64,000 nt of DNA from Romanomermis culicivorax (lineage: Eukaryota; Nematoda; Enoplea; Mermithida; Mermithidae), in contig CAWUHX010000040.1 in NCBI GenBank assembly GCA_963922205.1, positions 541,001-605,000 on the forward strand, written 5' to 3'. A model generated the notes under the pieces. The model was not told where the DNA came from. It did no database searches and saw nothing but the letters and a program-made list of their open reading frames with translations. Shown here piece after piece: positions 33,195-45,666 of this stretch. The position numbers were made by a program, and so were the translations under genes. The stretch's first letter is position 1, and every line of letters begins with the position of its first letter.

Positions 33195-34303
33195 TGATAA
33201 CAGTACATCATAGGAAAGTGCAACTATATGAGATTCTGTCTTCTGCTCACAGTAAACTGAAAAACTAGATGCTCGGTGAAGCTTCACTAGTACTATATTG
33301 AAGGCACCGGAAATTTTCTCTATGGAAAAGCTACACCTGCTGAAACATCTGTCAACAGCCTATTCATTGCTAAATATAACTCTTTCTTTCTAAGCGAAAA
33401 CATTATCACATCGAGCTTGATTTCATTCCTGTTATAGATCGAAAGATTAACATCCTCATTCATTTCACTATTATGCAAACGTGTCAAATATCATTAAATA
33501 AATTTATAATTCTGTTTTGAAAATCTAACTTGTGATCAAATGTTGCACACATCTTTACAAAAATCCTAAATTTCTTATGTAGCAAAACAATGGCTCATGT
33601 TTGGTGATTTACATAAGTTGGAAATAAAAAAAAAGTCAAAAACGTACATTTCCTATGCACTCAACATCATGAATACATTTTAAGGGTTTTTTTTAGAAAA
33701 AACTACCATTTTTTTGAACCATTTTTAGACTTTTTTGTCGCAAAATCAAATGTTTTTGCCTTTGGAAAATTTTTCTAAATCAGTGATCGTCTGGTCCGAA
33801 AAAAGCCGCCTGAGATGCAGACCTAGAAACTCCGTTACATGTATGATGCAAACATGAAAATTTTTGACTGAAGAACTAAACACAATGTATTCATGAAACA
33901 GAAGAACCGAGAAAATTGACGTTATTGACTATTGAAAAATTGACCTTTCTTCTGTATTTTCGTGATCAAAAGTATCAGGGCACTAAGCCAGCCATATGAC
34001 CGATGATTTATGAGTGAAGTTAAGTAGTTTGAATAGGGCTCATCATTATCATTTGTCAATTTTGGAGAATGATCGACAAGCTCGTACATTATGCCAGTCA
34101 TCAATTTGTTCAAGTCTCTGTACCAAAAACTCATTTTTTAAAGGTTTTTTAGACAGAAATTACCATTTTTTGGACCATTTTTCGAACTTTCTTGGTGGAA
34201 AAATCCGATTTTTCTCCTTCAGAGCCCTCTTGCCTAAAATTTTGGGGAATCAGTGACTCCTGATGCCAAAAAGGTCACCTGATGTGCCATTTGGACCTCG
34301 GTG
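33195..34303. repeat. repeat D units and AT-rich sequence, no gene
   Basis: Two related D units (about 33620-33850 and 33930-34300) share blocks such as gaaccatttttagac and ccgttacatgtatgat with 1850-2120 and 41510-41770. Mirror sequence is at 54239-54900. A minus frame around 33270-33480 is open in the mirror (55066-55260) but has a stop here. Confidence 0.55.
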
Positions 34304-34307
34304 CCAC

Positions 34308-35207
34308 TGTAACGTACCTGCTAAAGCAGTACTGTAAATATATAGCATACTGTATGTGATGGACATTTATTAAATATTATTTCATTTTCGCATTTTATCA
34401 TTTCAAGGGTGTCGGGGATTTACACCCAAACATTCCTATGAAATTACGTGAAGTACTTTATTTTGATCTGTTCACACCCCAGTAGCCCAATTAAGATGCC
34501 CCAATTAATTTGCACAAACGGCAGCTGGTCCCCTAGAACCTACACTGAACCACACATTCCATGGCTACCGTAATCCCCCGTAAAAATCGTAAACAACACC
34601 TGCACACAGTAAGATAAGTAAAAACCTTGCCAGACAGTAGTCTCAAGTGTAACGGTAGTGACGGCCCCACAAAACATGTGTATTCAGAGAAACAGATACA
34701 GGAAGCATGCGCAGAAGCACAGAGGTGCCCACCGTAGGAAGCAAGCAATACACGAAAAGCATACCGTACTAGAAAGCATTAAAGGGTGTGACTAAGTAAG
34801 CATGAAAAGCAAAGCAGGAAGCAACGATTGGCGGAAGAAGATGGACAGAAGCAAGACCTCCGGCGACGCCCAGCGAGTGGCCAAAAACGTCGTATTTAAA
34901 GAGAAGCAAAGGGTGATTTTATTATTATTGGTGATTATTGAATTCTTCGTTTTTCAAAGCATGCTCATCTCGTTTTATATTTGCAAGCAGCCATTTTTTT
35001 ACAAAAGCAGTTAAACCGAGGCCCGTTCATTATTTGCAAGCTGAGACCGCGTCCTTTAGTTTATTGTTGTCAACATCTCAAAGCAGCCATCGATTAGTAT
35101 CCGTATTGCCCCGTATTGTCGAATCGCCCGTCTCCCCCACGCCCCATTTTGTTGCCGTAACATCCATTTGGTTAAAGTAAAGTGCTTCACAAAATCTGGT
35201 CATTACA
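34308..35207 (-). mobile_element. LTR-C solo-LTR-like element
   Basis: About 900 bp with TGTAACG/CATTACA ends and perfect target duplication CCAC (34304-34307 and 35208-35211). The same insertion is present in the mirror arm (53326-54234), so it predates the duplication. Confidence 0.85.
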
Positions 35208-35211
35208 CCAC

Positions 35212-36158
35212 CTAAATTTTTTGTTTAATAAATATAGAGCCAAATAGTGTTTTCTAGGATCTGAAGAACAAATGAGAGATTAGTTTGAGTATTAGTTACA
35301 AACACTAGATCAATAAGCTAGCATAGAGCGAGCATTGATTTTGATGGAAAAGCTTTCATTTTTTGACCAGAATGATGTAATTTTCGATACTAATTATTTT
35401 AATGGGTGATTTCTTGGAATGGGACTTGTGTTAGAAATAAGAAGAATAAAAAAGAATCTGAATTAAAAAAAAATGAGAAAAACATTCTAAAAAATTGATC
35501 TGCTTTCACTACTACGTCTCTCATGAATTTTCGAAGATCCAGCCACATTATGACTTCTCTAAGAACTCAGGGACTTTTAAGGAAAAGTTACTCCTAAACA
35601 ACATTTCGGACTTCAGTTGTCAAATTTCTTTTGCATTTCAAAGAAAACAGAACTTTATGTAATATTTTTCATGCTTCTTAATCAAAGACTGACAGCATTA
35701 ATCACTGTTAAAGTCGTTTACACAATGCTTTTAAAATAGCATTTTCACTCTGTGCAAGATATGTTTTGTATGCCAAATTTGATGTAACGTATATTGCAGG
35801 GTTTTTTTAGCACAGTCTTTTAATTACTGAAAGGGAGAAATTTCCGAAAAAAGTTCGAGAAGACAGTTAAGAATATCACAAAATTTTGATGAAAAATCAA
35901 AAATTGCTATTTTCATAAAAAAATATCAGACAATAATAACATGTAAACGTTTCATAATGATTCTCCATTTCTTGGCCTTACAATCACATGAAAATTATAT
36001 AACGCTTTTATTCTGCCAGTAGGCACACAATGAAAATAGGCATACAAAAAAATGTAGGTAGTAAGAGCATTGAAATAGGGCACATATGGAACCAAGAATT
36101 CCTTAGAAGGGCAGCAGACAGGAATCCAAATCTGAACTAGTACCCCCCCCCCCCCCCA
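35212..36158. other. end of block Y (about 35698) and spacer without a gene
   Basis: Homology with the mirror arm stops near 35698 (mirror 52843). The rest is AT-rich sequence with a C-run (around 36144-36158). No coding signal is seen. Confidence 0.5.
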
Positions 36159-36159
36159 T

Positions 36160-36370
36160 CAGGATATATAGCACTTCCAAACAACAGTGCTCTAGAGTCT
36201 CAATCAAACGACCAGGGTTCAATTCCCTCCACATGCGAATTTTGTAAAAAGAGTTTATTGTCACTTGTGGAAGGTAGTAGGTCGACTACACTGTATTGAT
36301 TGTTCATTGTGTGCCAATGGGCAGAATACAAGTGTCATGTAATTTTTATGCCATTGTAAGGCCAAGAAAT
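36160..36370 (+). mobile_element. diverged SINE-E-like element
   Basis: It has a box B-like ggttcaattcc in a tRNA-like head and a tail (tttttatgccattgtaaggcc) related to the SINE-E tail. Confidence 0.45.
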
Positions 36371-38481
36371 TGAGAATCAAAATTTTATACACCAATCGCA
36401 AACAACCTTTCACCAAATATTATGAAAACGTTTATTGAAACAGAATGCAAATTTAGAGATTTCTAAAAGTATTATTGACAAACTAACTACTGAATATTTT
36501 CTTCCTCATCAACTAATCAAGTGTATAATGTAAGAATGAACTGATTTCTTATTCCTTCTAGAAGTACCAATGTCAAGCATAATTTCATGAGTCACTACAA
36601 TAAAAACATGTTATCAGGATTGATAAACTCGCGCATTAGTTCAACACCAACGAAGTATTATTTGTTAACAGTGCTATCTGTGCTAATTAAATAATTTTTC
36701 ATTAGCATGAATGCTAACAGAAAAAAACCTGCAGTGATAAGTATGTGATTCAGTGAATAGTATATGAACTGCAGTGAATAGTATATGAACAGTACATACA
36801 CTTATGTGATTTGAAACTTTGTTGTTTTATTGCTTAAACTTTGTGTAATAATGTAGCAATTTACTTCTCCCTAATCTTTACTTGTTTTTTGAACATATGC
36901 AGATGTATCCTGATATCTGGATATTTTTTCACATCCCAATATCCATTTTTCAACACATCCGTCTGGATATCCAGATATCCAGATATCCTACACACATAAC
37001 TGCAGGGTGACCCAAAAGTTCTGACACTCGTTGCTTATTTCTTTTTACACTGCATTGATAAAAGGTAAACTAATCTATGTTGTAAACCAAAATATGTCCA
37101 ATCAGTTTACGAAGTGTTGTTTGCTCTGCTGATCTTCAACTGAAGTTATGGATAAAAATGCTGCTCGACTTTTGATAAAAAAAAACACCTTGATGATGGA
37201 TTACCATTTATTGGAGCGTCCCCCTCAAACATCATTATTTTATAATTATTCTATTAATAGTTTTGGCATTGCCCGTCGCATTCCCAATACAAGTTGGATG
37301 GGTAACTTATGTATTGTTTTGTGAGCGTAGTGGTGGAGTTTATAAGTTCAGGAGTGGAGACTTGAGTAGGATCTTTTGAGGTACGTGCCAAGGTGTTCTG
37401 CCTGAGGTTTGGTGAAGTACTGGCCTGTATCTGGTGAAATGTGTGAGAGAGTTTTGGTTCATTATTGTTGTTAGCCTATGGTCAGAACAGTTGCAACTTT
37501 CTTTGTCTAAACCCATAGGTCGGTTACATCATCTTCAACCCACAGCAGGCTAACCTAAACCTTTTTAGAAAATATTATCACCATCAACATAATTTACTTG
37601 ACTTCGATTAGGTCATGGCTTCCAAAATTTGCTACTTGTTTTTAAACCATACAAAATTGTCCCTGAAATTTTTCTTTGATATCTTATGGATTAGAAAAAA
37701 TTTAGAAATCAGCAAAAATTTGGTGAATAATCAATGATAGTCTATCAAGTGCATGCACTTTTGATATCAAGTCAAAAAAGGAGCTCAAATTCGAATGTTG
37801 TACATCCATTTTAAGCTGAATTGCTGGAGTTTGTGTCCAGAGCCCATGTGGTCTGCATGTCAGGAAAATTATGCTTGGTGAAGAGCTCCAACCCTTGAAC
37901 TTGCATAAGATACTTGGACATGATTCACAAATTATGCTTGCAACATTCCACAAAAGCCTGCTCATAAAACACAGAGCTCACTCCCACTGATCAGATATTC
38001 GAATTTGTCCAAAATTATTACAAACTTGAAAACTGTTTAAAACATGGAATAAGGTCATATTCTAGAAATTGAGATATCCTATTTTTCCTCGAACGCAGCT
38101 TGAATAAAAATTATTCCAGTTGTCATAGCCTGAAGAAGGGAGTAGGTTCACTATCATTCACCACTGTATTTTTGTGTGTTATATTGTGTTACACTAATGA
38201 AGGTGTTTCACATTTTTATGGGATTGTAAGGCCAATAATAGCCAACAATAAATTCTTATTGTAACCAATCACAAACAAAATTTCGAAAAATGAATTCTGA
38301 TTGATCAGATATGAACATCCAAACATTTGAACATCCCAGCATCTAAAACTTGGAATAGTGGAGCTCAGATGAGAAAATCATATTGAGGTTGAAGGATTTT
38401 CTGTCATGATGTGACTTGGATGCTCAAATAGATTGGACTAAAGCGATTTTCAACCAAAATTTAGTAACAACAATTTTTTTT
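36371..38481. other. region without a gene; small repeats and a possible mariner end
   Basis: It contains a short direct repeat (gaatagtatatgaac, around 36755-36790), a cluster of GGATATCC/AGATATCC palindromes (about 36905-36990), a mariner-like 5' end (37003-37200) and a SINE-E-like tail (38118-38240). Nothing else reads as an exon. Confidence 0.5.
37003..37200 (+). mobile_element. possible mariner-like 5' end fragment
   Basis: It begins cagggtgacccaaaagtt, which resembles mariner terminal repeats (GGGTGnCCCAAAAGT). About 145 bp later is an ATG (37149) with the frame MDKNAARLLIKKN. No transposase core follows and no right end is seen. Confidence 0.35.
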
Positions 38482-38485
38482 AATG

Positions 38486-38989
38486 TGTTGTAGTGCGTTT
38501 CCGCCAATTTTGTCATTTTTTGTCAATCTGTGCATGAGGCCCGCGAGTACCAAGTGGAGTGAGTGACAAACACCATCAACAGTCGTCTTATTGTAGCGCG
38601 CGTCAGTACGCGTCCGTTGGCTCCCTCTTTGTGCATTATTTGTGTGTTCTCTATTACATACATTTTCTACTGGTAAAATGTTGTACTCGCTGCCTCCCCG
38701 CATGCCCGCCTTTGTCTGCTTTTTTCCCAGTGCGTGGGAGTGAATTGTTTATATTCTCGCCCTGTCGGGTTTGTAAGTAAGTGTGTTTTCATTATGTAAG
38801 ATAAAAGTGAAGAAAGGTCTCCTTTTCCTTTCTGGTATTTATTGAATTCGGAAGACAATTAAGGAAGCATCTTTTCCTTAATTGGTAGGGTTATTAGTGT
38901 CGGGTTTAAGTACTATTAACTAAGTTAATTGCGTAAGCATGGGCGTGGGAAATATGTGTATTAAGGACGAACCCTGGGATCCCAATCCT
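38486..38989 (+). mobile_element. LTR-A, short variant
   Basis: It starts TGTTGTAGTGCG and stops at gatcccaatcct, shorter than other copies and without a CA end. AATG flanks both sides (38482-38485 and 38990-38993). It lies beside a Harbinger transposase remnant, as does the fragment at 52762. Confidence 0.6.
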
Positions 38990-39015
38990 AATGATGCAAA
39001 TATTTCAAAAAAAGA

Positions 39016-39236
39016 CTATAGAATGATTTTGTGTCTTTTTCCAGAGCCTTGTGTATTTTCGTTGTTATGAATATCATACTCATCAATAAGCTCGTTATCT
39101 TTTTCATGAAAATCATCCAGATTGCTTCTTAGTTTAATGAAATTGTACAGAACAGCACAAGCAACAATAATAATGGCCCATTTTTCAGTGGTAAAATTCA
39201 TTGCCCTTGCTAAACAATGGAAATGTCATTTCCAAA
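39016..39236 (-). pseudogene. PIF/Harbinger (HARBI1-like) transposase C-terminal remnant
   Basis: The minus-strand frame reads HFHCLARAMNFTTEKWAIII then VACAVLYNFIKLRSN, the conserved C-terminal pattern of Harbinger transposases (RF..L...L......II.ACAVLHN). A TGA replaces the Trp expected just upstream, and the catalytic DDE region is absent. A second copy is at 52673-52761. Confidence 0.6.
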
Positions 39237-39250
39237 TAACAACAGTTTAC

Positions 39251-40367
39251 CTGACTGAATGAAGGCCCAGGTCGAATCCATCTCGAAGTTTTTAGTTTTG
39301 GAATTACTGGCTGGTGCCTTTGTAATGACCAGATTTTGTGAAGCACTTTACTTTATCTGGAATGGACGGTCAGAGCGATGTACAACAGAATGGGTAAAAT
39401 GGGGCGATTCAATAATACGATTACGGCGGGTTCGACCATCGCTTGATTCGTCGATTATACAAAAATGAACGTCGCATTCGCTTGCAAATATAATAATAAC
39501 GCCTCAGTTTAATTGCTTTCGAAAAACGGCTGCTTGCAAATATAAAGGAAACGATCGCAGAAAAAACCAAAAACTGGAAATTACAACAATAATAAAATCA
39601 AGCTTTGCTTCTCTTTGAATACGACGTTTTTGGCCACTCCCTGGGCGTAGGGGGAGGTCTTGCTTCTGTCCATCTTCTTCTGCCAATTATCCCTTCCTGC
39701 TTTACTATTCTTGCTAATTTAGTCACGCCCTTTAACTCTTTTCTAGAACAGCATGCTTTTCCTGTCTTGCTTGCTTCCTACAGTGGGCTTAGCCACACCT
39801 TTGTGCTTCTGTGCATGCTTCCTGTATCTGTTTCTCTGAATACACATGTTTTGTGAGACCGTCGCTACCATTGCACTTGAGACTACTGTCTGGCCGGGCT
39901 TTTACTTTTTACTGTGTGCAGGTGTTGTTTACGATTTTTGTGGGCGATTATGGTAGCCGTGGAATGTGTAGTTTAGTGTAGGTTCTAGGGGACCAGCTGC
40001 CGTTTGTGCAAATTAATTGGGGCATCTTAATTGGGCTACTGGGGTGTGAACGGATCAAAATAAAGTACTTCACGTAATTTTATAGGAATGTTTGGGTGTG
40101 AATCCCAGACACCCTTGAGACGATAAATTATGGAAATGAATTAATATTTAATAAATGTCTATCACATACAGTATGCTATATATTTACAGTACTGCGTTAG
40201 CAGGTACGTTACACCTTCTCAAAACTTTCAGCTAAGAAGGCTTGCTGCGATGCTTTCAATTTACGCTTTATTGCCACCTCTTTGTGCTTTAATGTTTTCA
40301 AGTGTTGTTCTATGGCTTGTTTATGATGAGTGTAATCAATTTTTATTGTTGCATCACAAACATCACA
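39251..40367 (-). pseudogene. C2H2/U1-type zinc-finger exon split by LTR-C
   Basis: Two minus-strand pieces, 40218-40367 and 39251-39320, join exactly when LTR-C and one copy of its duplication AAGG are removed. The joined frame starts CDVCD, followed by HHKQAIEQHLKTLKHKE, a CxxC...H...H finger as in CGGBP1-like and hAT-derived proteins. It continues through the insertion point to DSTWAFIQS and a GTAAAC donor. A TAA lies immediately upstream of the first Cys and an LTR-G fragment abuts it, so it is a broken remnant. Confidence 0.55.
39321..40213 (+). mobile_element. LTR-C solo-LTR-like element inside a zinc-finger exon
   Basis: This 893-bp copy runs from TGTAATGACCAG to GGTACGTTACA with perfect target duplication CCTT (39317-39320 and 40214-40217). 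Confidence 0.85.
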
Positions 40368-40580
40368 TTACATACGGCAGTCTCTGTGCAATACTGAAAA
40401 ATAACAAAACGTAAAGGAAATGAAAACACAAAAATGAAACAGAAATGAAACACAAAAATGCACACAAAAATGCATGTAAAATATAATGAACGAAACGAAA
40501 AATAAGGGTAAGTAACTGTTAAACAAAAAGTGGCAAAAAATATAAATTATGGACATATCCACGGTCTCCAAGCACATGTA
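40368..40580 (-). mobile_element. LTR-G fragment
   Basis: On the minus strand the gcatttttgtg/tttcatttctgtttc region down to gagactgccgtatgtaatg matches 17630-17745 of LTR-G. Both ends are missing. Confidence 0.5.
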
Positions 40581-40739
40581 ATGAATGATGTAGACTTTCA
40601 AGAGTACTTCGCAACTGAGATTCATTAAAAATTCCGGATTGGTGCATGCTTCCTTTGTGAATACAGCCCTAACTGACAATAACATCCAACCAATTTATTT
40701 TCTGTCTATTGCATTCCATTTCATTTCATTGTCGTCAGA

Positions 40740-41060
40740 AAAGGCGAGTATAAATGGCCCTTTACAGTAGTCTGAATACTGCTGGCTTTAAAAAAAACAA
40801 ATTTACATTTTGTGTTGTAAATTTAGATTTTCTGTCATAGGCAAGTTCACATATTCAGTGTAAATTTACATTTTTTGTTGTAAATTTAAAATTCGAATTT
40901 AAATTCGAATTCAAAATTAATTTAAAAAACTGCTAAAAAAGCAAAAAAAGAAACAAATTGGTAGAAAAATAAAAAAATTACTGCAAAAAGTAAGAGAAAA
41001 ATTGCTTAAAAAATGCCAAAGAGCTAAAAAATTGATGAAAAAGAAAAACAAAAAACAGTA
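40740..41060 (-). repeat. A-rich tract, inverted match to 51160-51420
   Basis: The segment taaaaaactgctaaaaaagc and the paired attttttgttgtaaattta blocks are the reverse complement of sequence near 51250-51330. These two tracts bracket the second X copy in inverted orientation. Confidence 0.5.
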
Positions 41061-41084
41061 CAACAAATAAAGTGAATGAATGTA

Positions 41085-42117
41085 CAAAACAACACACCTT
41101 ATATAGTATCAGGGAAGATCACCCAATGTTCTAGAACCTCGTAAAATATAAAACAATATCATAGTATATTGTCGAAGGTTCTAGAACTTTCAAGTACAAT
41201 GCAGTACATGAAATGTACCTGCACATACTGTTATGTGTATCACATTGTACTTGTACATCATACTAGGTGATCATACTGTAAGTTATGGCACATCATGCAT
41301 TGTGATCAGACTATAAAATATTTATCACTCCTCCTCAACAAAATTGATCCACTCCATCAGAGGTGCATACATGTAATTGGGGGGAAGTGCTGGAACCCCC
41401 CTCCCCCAGAAAATGTTGACCATATGGCTATGCATTGGGTGACCACCCCTCCCCTAAGATTTCCCGATCCTATTATTTGCCATATGGTAGCCTCAGGCAC
41501 TCCCATACTTTTGGTCCGAAATACTGGAAAATGTCAATTTTTTGATGAAAAAATTTTTCTTGGTGCTTCGTGCGATAAATACATTTTTTTATCTTTTTTT
41601 AGATGAAAATAACTATTTTCGAACCATTTTTCGGACTTTTTTTGGGCAAAAATCCAAATTTTTTTCTTCAGAGACTCTTTCCCCCGAAATTTTGAAAGAT
41701 GCTAGACCCTTGCCAAAAAAGTGGCCCCCACACACCCCCTCACGACCTATAGGCTCCATTACATGTATGATCAGGCGTTCCCTTTATTTTTGTGAATTCA
41801 GGAACTGGTGTCTTTCCTGGAACTTGATCTTGTTCATGGTGAGTGGGATTGTGCAATTCTGTGGCTTGATCCATTTACTTTGCTACTGGACTTTACAGTC
41901 ACTGAAGTTGAGGAAGAAGTCAGTGTGCCATACTTTCTAACTGAGTATTTGGTGGTTTGGACTGGTCCTTTCTAAGCTGGTTCTGATGGCCTCCAATTGG
42001 AATATCATTTGTTAGGATGGCATAGACCATTGATCCAATTTTCTTTATGACTTTGCCTTCAGTCAACATGTGGTTGACACTTTAGCTACTGAATCAATTA
42101 AACCAATAGTATAACTT
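41085..42117 (+). repeat. dispersed repeat D1 (copy 2)
   Basis: This is the direct counterpart of 1375-2462. The 57-codon frame 41805-41975 is open as in the first copy (6 amino-acid differences) and here follows a plausible acceptor (tgtgaattcag). Its function is unknown. Confidence 0.6.
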
Positions 42118-42180
42118 TGTTGTAGTGTGTTTCCGCCAATTTTTCAGGATTTTCTGATACTTTTGACCATTTCATAAATT
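42118..42180 (+). mobile_element. LTR-B 5' stub at the block X junction
   Basis: It begins TTGTAGTGTGTTTCCGCC and matches the first roughly 55 bp of the LTR-B copy that follows D1 at 2463. It then breaks off into block X sequence at about 42182, marking a recombination junction. Confidence 0.55.
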
Positions 42181-42230
42181 CTATTCCAGACTTGAGCATG
42201 TTAATGGTACAGTTCGGATATTCTACAAGA

Positions 42231-43099
42231 ATGACCACTGGAATAATGGCAATGCTCATGCTTTTGATGCATTTCTGCTTCATTTCAAGGTAGGTGAGAA
42301 AGAAATTGGTGGTGTTGGGGGAGCATCTTTTTAGTTCAATTCTTTTTTGTGATCAGAATTCGTACGACGAGCCTGGCTCCTTTAGGGCCTTTTTAAATAA
42401 TCCGAAGCAACCTGACTATATTTGTGCAGCTTCTTTGTTGAGTCCATTTGTAGGCCAAAAAGCTCTAGAGACGAGTTTGTTGATAACTTCTGCTCAATGT
42501 TTGATTGATAAGTAATCAACTTTGTTAATAATAAATTCTGCCCATTAGTTTTGATACTGTTTCTTTAAAAACTCAGAGAAAAGTTAAAGGTGGCTTTTTT
42601 TTCAATGAAATCGAATGAACAAACGAATGCATCACCAAAATTTGTCGCCAAAGTTGATCAAGTTTTATCTGAAACCAATGCAAAATGTGGAAACAATTGT
42701 GCTGTCATTTTGCGAATAAACGAGTCTGTAACAAGTGACGAAATGCTGATTCTGCCAACCTCCGAGCCCCTTTCGTACAAAAGGTGTTCAGTGGGGGGCT
42801 ACCTTATGAATTCCAAGGTGGGTATGTTGCACAAAGATATTGCGGTTGAATTAAGCAATGAAAATTGTAACAACTTGGACGATGCTGACCAACATGCAGC
42901 GCAACAATCCACTCTTCAAATTGTGAGATGTTCACATTTTACAAAACTTGCGCTTCAAAGTAAACATTTACTTCAGGTTTTTCTTGGAACGCCCATCTTG
43001 TGTGACTCGGACAAAGGCCGTCAACTTCGAGGATTTATTGGACAAACTCTCAAATTTCACACCAATGTTAGAAAATACCATACTGAGCCATTCTTCTGA
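42231..43099 (+). pseudogene. trypsin-family pseudoprotease, copy 2, frame lesion in exon 1
   Basis: Exons 2 (42357-42511) and 3 (42577-43099) match copy 1 with the same introns. Visible protein differences are few (LNN for LND, LID for LIN, KSNEQTN for KLNEQMN, FVAK for FIAK). From about codon 25 of exon 3 the two are identical. Exon 1 (42231-42289) encodes a similar signal peptide (MTTGIMAMLMLLMHFCFIS) but has lost 4 nt before its donor. It ends in phase 2 instead of phase 0, and splicing to exon 2 gives an early stop. Unless another first exon or donor is used, this copy makes no full protein. Catalytic positions are replaced as in copy 1. Confidence 0.65.
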
Positions 43100-43797
43100 T
43101 AATTTTTTTTTTAGAAAAACTTGCTCGTTCAATGTATAGGAAATGTTACTTTCTACAATTGGACCAAAGAAGTTTTAGAAAAAAAGAAAATATGAATTTG
43201 AGAAAAGGTGTTTAATTTCAATATCCCAAAATGAACGTTCAAATAATTTGTCATTTGGTTCAGTAAAAAAGATAAAATGCTTCTGATATAGCACACTAGT
43301 AAACGGGTGCATTTTCCACAAAACTGTTAAAACACTTTGCCGCCACATTCCACAGGCTCCAATTTGGGAGAGAAATTTCGTTTTTTTCCAACAAAAATTG
43401 GCAATCTTCTTTTACAAGCAACACCAGGCATTATTTTGCAGTATTCATTGATAGCTTACACTGATGCTTATTATGCAACAAGTGAAACAAAGGGGCCCAT
43501 AAAAATTCAGCGAGAAAAGATTACACCATTAAATATTCCTAAGCTTTCGAAGATCAGAAATATGCTAATTTTTACTATATTCCAGGAACTTTATGCTAAA
43601 TAATCAGGGGAAAAAAACAATACAGCTTTCTCCTTGCGCGAAATGGACCGAAAAAGTGAACGTGGATTGATGATACAGTGCCTCTGAACTCATATTTTAG
43701 CAATACTTGCTTTCAATTCCATGAAAACCCACATTTCCAAGTCTTACTGTAAAAATTTTCCCAAACCTACTGTAGTTGGTTAGAAATTTCCGGCATG
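43100..43797. other. downstream of the second pseudoprotease copy
   Basis: Nearly identical to 15703-16399. The frame 43337-43603 is open here but one base out in the other copy, and I see no domain. Confidence 0.4.
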
Positions 43798-44395
43798 TGT
43801 TATATTTGAAAAATTTGGGATGGCCTTTGGACAGCTCAAACTGATTTCTTGCCTCCTTGATCCATGGGGTCGAAGCAAGAAGGGGTGAAATCGGCAAGGG
43901 GAATTGTTATACAGAAGAGAAGGCGGGGATCGACCTTAGGGCCGGTGCTTCCCTTCACCTGCCCTAAACCTTAGAATGACTCCTCCCTCAGGGGCGAGAA
44001 GTCAAGAACAGAGATCTTACCTGCTCAAGAAAGGCCTGACCAAAACTAGCCAGACTAGGTAACTTTACTTCAGAACACAAATAACACGAATTTCTAACTA
44101 AATATTTATCTATAATACTTACCTATAAATCGCCCCTTCCAAAAATCTGGGGTCTTACCAATATAAACAGGAGGCAAGTAATTTACAGGCGAAATGATAA
44201 TTATAATATAAAAGACGTGGCATGCGAGAATAATCAATAATAATTCACTGCCTAAATTCACAAAATCCATCTTCTACAGTAACCATCGCACTAGGCCAGA
44301 CTGGGCATGGTCCGACATTTGTACTTGAGGGCATTTATACAAAATCGACATAACTATTAGAAAATCCTGAAAATCGGCGGAAACACACTACAACA
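43798..44395 (-). mobile_element. LTR-B solo-LTR-like element (block X copy 2)
   Basis: This 598-bp element runs on the minus strand from TGTTGTAGTGTGTTTCCGCC to CAAATATAACA. The flanks CATG and CATA differ at one base. It is the same insertion as 16400-16998. Confidence 0.75.
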
Positions 44396-45666
44396 CATAC
44401 ATGCAGCAGTAGATGATGAACAGTACTTGCTTTCCATTCCCTGAGCCCTACCGTAGAAATTTGCTTCAGGGCTAATGATGAGGGCTATAGACTAACTAAC
44501 ACAACACATAATATCAATGTACTGAAAAGCTTAATAAATAAATGAATAAATGTGCGAAACAACACAGCTTATATACAATCACAGAATTTCCTAGAACATT
44601 GTAGAATGTAAGACAATATTATAGACAGTTCTAGATTATTCCAAGAAAATGCGCTAAACAAAATTTAGCTGCACATCATGTTATGTGATCATACTGTAAG
44701 ATATGTATCACTTACAAATAGCTTTTGAGAGACTAACAATACAAAAAAGAACATACATTTATCTTACAGTATTAAAATAACAGTTTATGTGGCAAAATGA
44801 GTGACACTGCGCCCAAATAAAATACAAATACGCTGTAAGACGACTCAAGTAAGCTGAATTGAAAAAAAATAATTGAATTTTTTTTTAATTTATCAGAAAA
44901 ATTTATTGCGAATTTGCATATTTCGATAGAAAAATTTGAAACCTTCAAATTTTACATGAAAAAATTAGGTTTCAAATTTTACATAGAAAAATGTAAAAGT
45001 TTTGAAATTTACTCTTTCCAAAAAACAAGCCCGAGAACCATTGGATTATTGTAGCATAAAATTTATCAATTTATGTAAACGTGAATTCTATTTTACAAAT
45101 CTATAGTTTTAAAATTCTAAAACAAAGTTTTTTTTTGGTTTCTGGTGCAAAGTAAGGCCACCAGTGGCTACATCAACCAACGACTCATAGACCACTTCAA
45201 CCATAAACCTGATAATTTATTTTTTTATGTTCTATAATTTTTTTTGTAAATAAATGTACATTATTTATCATTTTATATTTTCCTACTTTATTTGAATGCT
45301 ATTTTTGTACAACTTTAAAATTTTACAAGATTCAATATTTTTCAGTTTTAACGTCCTTGCTCTCATTTCTTGCCTTAGTTTTTTTGTTTTTTCTCCAAAC
45401 TTTATTCGCAAATGCTTTTTTTCTGAAAAGAGTTTGATGATAAATTCCTCAAAAATGCTACAATTCGCACATACTTTTGAAGATTTTGATTGGTTTACAC
45501 CTTTTTTGCACATTTTTCATAATTGGCATGTCTTTATTTATTATGCTAAATTTTGAAGAAAACAAATATTTGCGTGCTTTCATATAATTATTTGAAAGTG
45601 CATATAAAAGGCAATGTAATTACGCACAACAATTTTACGACTCATTGTGCAATTTTTTTCTTTGAT

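Larger units (their letters stand above)
24655..35698 (+). repeat. block Y, left arm of an 11-kb inverted duplication
   Basis: Almost everything here reappears inverted at 52843-63490. The exceptions are two LTR-A insertions on this side (28754, 32616), a 1.2-kb insertion on the other side (57068-58245) and a roughly 400-bp deletion on the other side. It carries a complete copy of the three-exon secreted protein gene. Confidence 0.8.

Noticed and set aside
36905..36990. ATATCC palindromes as a CRISPR-like or origin array
   Set aside because: Too short and irregular, no spacers, and the genome is eukaryotic.
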